From positions 1 through 11,492 of the forward strand of contig JASLCD010000078.1 in assembly GCA_030146295.1 (NCBI GenBank): DNA of 11,492 nt, in the 5' to 3' direction. Shown in pieces: positions 7,932 to 11,492 of the stretch. The notes under the pieces were generated by a model that worked only from the letters and a program-made list of their open reading frames with translations, was not told the DNA's origin and made no database searches. Position 1 is the first letter of the stretch; each line of letters starts with the position of its first letter. The stretch is from Chryseobacterium sp. (GTDB lineage Bacteria > Bacteroidota > Bacteroidia > Flavobacteriales > Weeksellaceae). The translations under genes and the position numbers were made by a program.

Positions 7932-8574
7932 TATTGTTTTCGGTTATAGTTTTTAGTTCCCGCCAGAATGCGTCTTTGTGCATTCCGAATTCGGCTATTA
8001 GCAGTTTATTAATCAACGGAATTTCTGCCAGTTTATAATCTTTTTTTTCAACAATTCTTTCCAGATATAGCTTTCTGTAGGTTTTGTCTTTCAATTCCTC
8101 CTGCCAATTCACATTTTTCAGATCAAGATCATACCCTATTCCGGAATAATGAAACTGCATCAGAATATTTTCCAGCATGGGAATCAATGAATCTTCCGGA
8201 TCTGCAGTATTCAGAGCTACGATGATCTGCGGTAAAAACCGCAGTGATAAGTCTGCGGATAAAAGGCAAGAAACATCTCTGCTTCCTTTAAATCCCGGAA
8301 TAAGATGTTCGATATTTTTTTCTGTATTTTCTCTGATGAGATAAAGCTGAGCGCTGTAATAGAGAATCTTTGCAGCCCATACAGCGGCTTGCCTGTTACA
8401 GATTAACTGGTCGGATAAAAACTCAAGTCTTTCTTTTTCAAATTCTGTTTCAAAATAATCTCCTGCTTCCGCCTCTTCCTGAGGGGAAATTGTATGTAAG
8501 CTTGAAAAAAGAGTAATACATTCTTCTTTACGAAGCAAAAAGATCGTGTCCAAAAACGGTGACTTGGTTTCCAT
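7918..8574 (-). CDS. Helical bpX-type protein (bpX4-like), first gene of the operon
   Basis: A 218-aa soluble, mainly helical protein without signal peptide. The most distinctive segment is RQAAVWAAKILYYSAQLYLIRE (61-82), a helix of a kind I associate with the bpX4 domain of MoxR-vWA-beta-propeller systems. The number is from memory and uncertain. A second helical bundle follows at about 105-145 (LRFLPQIIVALNTADPEDSLIPMLENIL), and the C-terminal part ends in PLINKLLIAEFGMHKDAFWREL (186-207). No catalytic motif is visible. Only one Met lies in the first 130 residues, so the start at 8574 is firm. It is the first gene after the intergenic region and overlaps the next by 14 bases. Role inferred: adaptor or structural component of the ATPase complex. 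Confidence 0.85.
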   Translation of the reverse strand: METKSPFLDTIFLLRKEECITLFSSLHTISPQEEAEAGDYFETEFEKERLEFLSDQLICNRQAAVWAAKILYYSAQLYLIRENTEKNIEHLIPGFKGSRDVSCLLSADLSLRFLPQIIVALNTADPEDSLIPMLENILMQFHYSGIGYDLDLKNVNWQEELKDKTYRKLYLERIVEKKDYKLAEIPLINKLLIAEFGMHKDAFWRELKTITENNNESI

Positions 8575-8581
8575 GATCTAA

Positions 8582-8589
8582 CAAAAATA
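8582..8589 (-). promoter_or_regulatory. Weak candidate -7 box for the bpX operon
   Basis: On the minus strand the octamer reads TATTTTTG, matching the Bacteroidota TAnnTTTG consensus. It ends only 7 bases before the ATG at 8574, so the transcript would be nearly leaderless. The nearest upstream TTG (8622-8620) is about 30 bases away, longer than usual for a -33 box. Given the AT richness this may be chance, and the true promoter may lie farther upstream in the intergenic region. Confidence 0.25.
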
Positions 8590-8737
8590 AAATTATTTCG
8601 TTGAGAATAAAATTTTTGTCAAGAAGATTCATGTTAAATATGGATTCTTTGGGGTAACTATCAGGGTGGAAAACACAAAAGTGTTAAAAGAATAAGCATT
8701 ATAATACCTTTTAAGGCGTAAGAAAATCTTAAAATCT

Positions 8738-8770
8738 AAACCTTATAGGTTTTAAAAGCCTATAAGGTTT
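8738..8770. terminator. Perfect 12-bp inverted repeat with 15-bp stem, probable terminator or dispersed palindrome
   Basis: Left arm AAACCTTATAGG (8738-8749) and right arm CCTATAAGGTTT (8759-8770) are exact reverse complements. Three more pairs (one a G-T wobble) leave a three-base loop. It lies about 60 bases past the VOC stop codon. On the minus strand it is followed by the T-rich AGATTTTAAGATTTTCT, fitting a terminator for the acyltransferase-VOC transcript. The T tract is interrupted, so termination may be weak. I recall similar AACCTATAAGGTTT-type palindromes as dispersed elements in related genomes, which would be an alternative. Confidence 0.5.
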
Positions 8771-8795
8771 GAAATTATGGATTCAATACTAAAAA

Positions 8796-8820
8796 GATTG
8801 CTTCGTCGTCAAAGCGCTTC
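8796..8820. repeat. Possible remnant of a dispersed intergenic repeat
   Basis: The segment GATTGCTTCGTCGTC (8796-8810) followed by AAAGCGCTTC resembles part of an intergenic repeat I recall from Chryseobacterium and relatives, in which GATTGCTTCGTCGT is followed by a region ending in CGCAATGAC. Only one side is present here. The assignment is from memory, and no second copy occurs in this window. Confidence 0.3.
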
Positions 8821-8828
8821 TCAGTAAT

Positions 8829-9221
8829 TTATTGGGCTACGATTTCTATAATATTGTTTTCAGGATCAAGGATTACACTTTCATAATATCCATCTCCTGT
8901 TGTACGTGGTTCTCCAGCCACTTTATGTCCGTCTTTTCTCAGAATTTCTGTAAGTTCATCTACTTTTTGTTTGTTATCCACAGAGAATGCAAGATGAATA
9001 ATTCCATACTGCTGAGATTCATAAGTATTTTTGCTTTCCTTGATATCCGGTCTGGTCATAATTTCAAGCCTGCAGCCATTATCAAAGCTTAAAAAATAAG
9101 ACTGAAAATTTTTAACTGTATTATGGTATTTTTCATTGGAAACCGCTCCGAAATATCGCTGGTAAAATGCTCTGGTTTTTTCAAGGTCTTTCACCCAGAT
9201 GGCAATGTGTTCGATTTTCAT
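8829..9221 (-). CDS. VOC superfamily (glyoxalase/bleomycin-resistance fold) protein
   Basis: A 130-aa single-domain cytosolic protein made of two beta-alpha-beta-beta-beta units. It opens with KIEHIAIWVKDLEKTRAFYQRYFG (2-25), a classic VOC start. The four usual metal-ligand positions are filled: His5, Glu53 (RLEIM), His76 (IIHLAF) and Glu126 (IIEIVAQ). It therefore probably binds a divalent metal. Family members include glyoxalase I, dioxygenases and antibiotic-resistance enzymes, and the substrate cannot be told from sequence. The length is normal and the start at 9221 sits right at the conserved N-terminus. It begins 7 bases after the acyltransferase stop, so the two are co-transcribed, although a functional link is not obvious. 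Confidence 0.92.
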   Translation of the reverse strand: MKIEHIAIWVKDLEKTRAFYQRYFGAVSNEKYHNTVKNFQSYFLSFDNGCRLEIMTRPDIKESKNTYESQQYGIIHLAFSVDNKQKVDELTEILRKDGHKVAGEPRTTGDGYYESVILDPENNIIEIVAQ

Positions 9222-9228
9222 TTCTTTT

Positions 9229-10371
9229 TTATTTGTTTGAATTTAATTCTTTATTCAACCATTTTCTTACAGGAATATCGTAGAATTTCATAGAACAGTA
9301 TGCTAAAACTACTGAAATCAAAACCGTTATCAATCCTAAAATCCAGGACAGAGGTTCTTCCAATGTATGTTTTCCATTTACGATCCAGGCCATGTAAACA
9401 TACACCAAGGGAAAATGGGTAATGTATATCGGATATGAAATATCTCCTAAAAACTTGCAGAAACGGTTCGTTTTTTCATTTGTAACTTTTCCACCGGCTC
9501 CCAGTAGAATAACTACCGGAAACATGATCATCAGGACGAAGCATTCATAGAAAGCATTCTGCCAATGTCCGGAAATTCCTCCCAGACGTGGAAATGCAAA
9601 TAAAATGACCAGTACAATACTTGTTGTAAAAAAGGCATTTTTTGTAAATTTTAATGATACGACTCTCGCTAAAAATATTCCCATCAAAAAAGGGAAAGCC
9701 AGCCTTGTAAACCCTATTTTCAATTGTATTGGATCGTCTATAGACCAACCTCCGATGATATCACCATTGGGATTGGTAAATGCGTAATGAATGGTAAACC
9801 CTGCAGAAATCAATACCAGAATTCCTAATACCATTTTGGAAACTTTTCTTAAAACCAAGGCGTATGCAATATTGGCAATATATTCAAAAAACAGGGACCA
9901 CGAGGGACCGTTTAAAGGATGCATTTCGTTCCAGCCTCTGATATCAAGACTTTTCCCCACCGGAATAACCGTCATCCCAATCAACATAACCAATACTACT
10001 TTCCCAACCGGAGTCGCGGAAATTCCGCCCCAGCCCAATCCTTCCGAGTGTTGAAAATAGAATAAAACCGCTCCTACCAAAGAGCCTATGATGATCATCG
10101 GCTGCAATCTCACAAGACGGCGGATAAAAAAATCTTTCAGTGTCATCTTACCCCACCGGTTATCATAAGCGTAACTGATCACATATCCGGAAAGCATAAA
10201 GAAAAAATCTACCGCCAGATAGCCATGATTAATAATCTGCTTTGTATGGTCTCCATTGGAAAATGTTTCAAAAACATGGAAAAATACAACCATGATAGCA
10301 GCTACTCCACGGAGGCCGTCAAGAATTTCATAATGGGGTTTCGATTGAGAAACAGATAAGGTCTGATTCAT
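9229..10371 (-). CDS. Acyltransferase family 3 (OafA/YrhL-like) membrane protein
   Basis: A 380-aa polytopic inner-membrane protein with about ten hydrophobic segments. It has the family signature: ILDGLRGVAAIMVVFFHVF (16-34) carrying the R-x10-H motif (Arg21, His32), VDFFFMLSGYVISY (54-67), and the FFIRRLVRLQP stretch (81-91). Such enzymes move acyl groups, often acetyl, from a cytosolic donor onto sugars of surface polysaccharide, lipopolysaccharide or peptidoglycan, or onto small molecules. The acceptor here is unknown. The protein lacks the extra C-terminal SGNH domain found in longer members, so it is a transmembrane-only form of normal length. It is first in a two-gene operon with the VOC gene and lies head to head with the broken AraC regulator, which may once have controlled it. 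Confidence 0.93.
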   Translation of the reverse strand: MNQTLSVSQSKPHYEILDGLRGVAAIMVVFFHVFETFSNGDHTKQIINHGYLAVDFFFMLSGYVISYAYDNRWGKMTLKDFFIRRLVRLQPMIIIGSLVGAVLFYFQHSEGLGWGGISATPVGKVVLVMLIGMTVIPVGKSLDIRGWNEMHPLNGPSWSLFFEYIANIAYALVLRKVSKMVLGILVLISAGFTIHYAFTNPNGDIIGGWSIDDPIQLKIGFTRLAFPFLMGIFLARVVSLKFTKNAFFTTSIVLVILFAFPRLGGISGHWQNAFYECFVLMIMFPVVILLGAGGKVTNEKTNRFCKFLGDISYPIYITHFPLVYVYMAWIVNGKHTLEEPLSWILGLITVLISVVLAYCSMKFYDIPVRKWLNKELNSNK

Positions 10372-10391
10372 ATTTTAAATAAGATTTGATG

Positions 10392-10399
10392 CAAAAATA
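10392..10399 (-). promoter_or_regulatory. Candidate -7 box for the acyltransferase-VOC operon
   Basis: Read on the minus strand it is TATTTTTG, matching TAnnTTTG, and it ends 20 bases before the ATG at 10371, a normal spacing. No well-placed TTG for the -33 element was found: the nearest are 13 and 36 bases away. It lies in the 109-base divergent intergenic region. Confidence 0.4.
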
Positions 10400-10447
10400 G
10401 AGGGTCTGCCATCAAAAAGTTTGTTCTATATTTTCCAATCATTGTCT

Positions 10448-10455
10448 TATATTTA
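10448..10455 (+). promoter_or_regulatory. Weak candidate -7 box for the AraC regulator
   Basis: TATATTTA matches the TAnnTTTG consensus except for the last base. TTTG at 10420-10423 could be the -33 element, with a 24-base spacer that is slightly long. It ends 25 bases before the ATG at 10481. Support is modest. Confidence 0.3.
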
Positions 10456-10480
10456 CATTATTATGATTTTTATTCTTTAA

Positions 10481-11352
10481 ATGAAGCAAAATTTAAAATA
10501 TTATCCAAAAGCAAGAACCCATACGTTTCATTTTGATCATGTTCATATCAAATGGAATCAGCAGGTTCCGCTCCATCAGCAGGAAACATGGGAATTGTCT
10601 TATATTATTACCGGAAGCGGTGTAAGAATTATTGGTGATATTGTGGAAAATTTTTCAAAGGGTGAAATCATTCTTATTCCTCCCAACATTCCACATTGCT
10701 GGTCTTTTGATGAATCGGTGCACGACAGTGAAGGTAACATTGAAAATATCACGATTGTTTTTGAAAACGATTTTTTAGAAAGCTGCAAAAATATTTTCCC
10801 AGAACTGTTGAACAGTATTTCCGAACTTCAAAGTAATAAAAATGCGGTTTCTTTTAAAAATGAACTGTTGGAACAGCTTCAGACCTTAATGGCTTCTATG
10901 ATTCATCAGAACAATATTGAGAGGCTTCTTCTTTTATCAAATTATTACAGCTAGTTTCTTACTGTAAAGAAATGCAGGTGGTTGGAAGACCCGTTTCTGA
11001 AAACAAAAAAGAAAAGAAACTGCAGGAAATATATCTTTTTATCTTAAATAATTTTCAGCGGAACATTACTCTGGAAGAAATTTCGAGGTCTGTAGGAATG
11101 CAAAAATCATCCTTCTGTGTTTTTTTCAAAAAAATGACAGGAAAATCTTTTTTCACTTATCTGACAGAATTTAAAATAGAATCTTCTTGTCAAATGTTAT
11201 TGAAGACCAAACTGTCTGTCGCTGAAATCTGTATTGCTTCAGGGTTCAGTGATATTCCCTATTACAACCGGGTTTTTAAGAAAATTAAAAACGTTCCTCC
11301 CACACAGTTCAGGAAGAATGCAGGGCTCATCAATACCTCCGAAATGCCGTAG
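10481..11352 (+). pseudogene. AraC-family regulator with cupin sensor domain, split by a frameshift
   Basis: The intact protein would be about 290 aa. Part one (10481-10954, 157 aa) is a cupin-like ligand-binding domain with VPLHQQETWELSYIITGSGV (29-48), a GEIILIPPNIPHCW segment (66-79) and a helical start at IERLLLL. Part two, in another frame, carries the AraC/XylS DNA-binding domain with two helix-turn-helix units: ITLEEISRSVGMQKSSF and LSVAEICIASGFSDIPYYNRVF. In the second frame the code is open upstream of the ATG at 10972 and reads KLLQLVSYCKEM, which continues the helix begun by ERLLLL. The junction falls at the AAA at 10939-10941. Restoring one A would fuse both parts. The domains are well conserved, so the break is recent or a sequencing error. 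The two fragments could also be made separately. It likely regulated the divergent acyltransferase. Confidence 0.85.
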
Positions 11353-11401
11353 ATAAAAATGATAAGCTACCGGAGTATCTGCTCACTATTTACATATTTG
11401 C

Positions 11402-11409
11402 TATCTTTG
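11402..11409 (+). promoter_or_regulatory. -7 promoter box for deoD
   Basis: TATCTTTG is a full match to TAnnTTTG and ends 19 bases before the ATG at 11429, the usual spacing for Flavobacteriia. No clear TTG sits at the -33 distance. It is the best-placed promoter candidate in the window. Confidence 0.5.
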
Positions 11410-11428
11410 CCTCATTCAAAATAACATT

Positions 11429-11492
11429 ATGAGTATTCACATCAGTGCAAAAAAAGGAGAAATTGCCAAAGTAGTATTGCAGCCGGGGGATC
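11429..11492 (+). CDS. deoD: Purine nucleoside phosphorylase DeoD-type, N-terminal fragment cut by the window edge
   Basis: Only the first 21 codons are present, reading MSIHISAKKGEIAKVVLQPG then D. The pattern HI-A--G--A-VVL-PGD matches the start of DeoD-type purine nucleoside phosphorylases, in which the Gly-Asp pair is part of the phosphate-binding site. The enzyme cleaves purine (deoxy)nucleosides with phosphate to base and (deoxy)ribose-1-phosphate in purine salvage. The start is supported by the TAnnTTTG box just upstream. The rest of the gene lies outside the window, so its integrity cannot be judged. It is unrelated to the bpX operon. Confidence 0.85.
   Translation, partial: MSIHISAKKGEIAKVVLQPGD

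Larger units (their letters stand above)
8575..8828. other. Intergenic region between the bpX operon and the acyltransferase-VOC operon
   Basis: No convincing gene lies in these 254 bases. The region is very AT-rich. It holds a weak promoter box near the bpX operon start, a strong 33-base hairpin (8738-8770), a smaller inverted repeat TTTTAAG/CTTAAAA (8709-8715 and 8728-8734), and a repeat-like segment at 8796-8820 that runs almost into the VOC stop codon. It must contain both the end of the upstream minus-strand transcript and the start of the bpX operon transcript. Confidence 0.7.

Noticed and set aside
9545..10054. Short open frames on both strands inside the acyltransferase gene
   Set aside because: The acyltransferase has full family signatures across this stretch; the others are shadows.
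10930..10960. Programmed -1 ribosomal frameshift joining the AraC halves
   Set aside because: No classical X-XXY-YYZ slippery heptamer in the right phase and no strong downstream structure; a simple base deletion in an A run is more likely.
1..11492. CRISPR arrays, tRNA or rRNA genes, insertion sequences, phage attachment sites
   Set aside because: No direct repeat series, cloverleaf-like sequence, transposase or integrase coding sequence, or flanking direct repeats were seen.

Overview
The window looks like chromosomal DNA from a Bacteroidota member of the class Flavobacteriia, most likely Chryseobacterium or a close relative. The evidence is AT-rich composition, start sites without clear Shine-Dalgarno sequences, several matches to the Bacteroidota -7 promoter box TAnnTTTG, and protein sequence character. 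This placement comes from reading alone; no search was run.

The main content is one tightly packed eight-gene block on the minus strand, read from 8574 down to 143. In transcription order it encodes: a helical 218-aa protein; a 193-aa protein resembling DUF4919; a MoxR/RavA-type AAA+ ATPase with intact Walker A, Walker B and arginine residues; a 247-aa bpX-like protein; a 792-aa protein with a von Willebrand A (vWA) core and a beta-propeller-like C-terminal half; a 565-aa protein with a bpX6-like N-terminus and four membrane segments; a 342-aa protein with two membrane helices and TPR-like repeats; and an 86-aa protein with a faint L7/L12 C-terminal-like motif. Neighbouring genes overlap by 10-28 bases or are 12-13 bases apart, so they are almost certainly co-transcribed and translationally coupled. 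The set matches what I know of the computationally predicted MoxR-vWA-beta-propeller (bpX) ternary systems, a group of NTP-dependent systems proposed to act in biological conflict or protein remodelling. By analogy with RavA-ViaA, the ATPase and vWA protein would form a remodelling machine. Here it appears tied to the inner membrane through the bpX6-like and TPR-like proteins.

Upstream of this block is a 254-base intergenic region (8575-8828) with a 15-bp hairpin, probably a terminator or dispersed palindrome, and a short sequence resembling a Chryseobacterium-type dispersed repeat. Next come two minus-strand genes forming a small operon: an acyltransferase-3 family membrane protein (10371-9229) and a VOC/glyoxalase-fold protein (9221-8829). 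Divergent from these, on the plus strand, is a cupin-AraC regulator (10481-11352) broken by an apparent one-base deletion in an A run near 10939-10941. The right end holds the first 21 codons of a DeoD-type purine nucleoside phosphorylase with a good -7 box. The left end holds the first 12 codons of a possible minus-strand gene, also preceded by a TAnnTTTG box. No tRNA, rRNA, CRISPR array or insertion sequence was seen.
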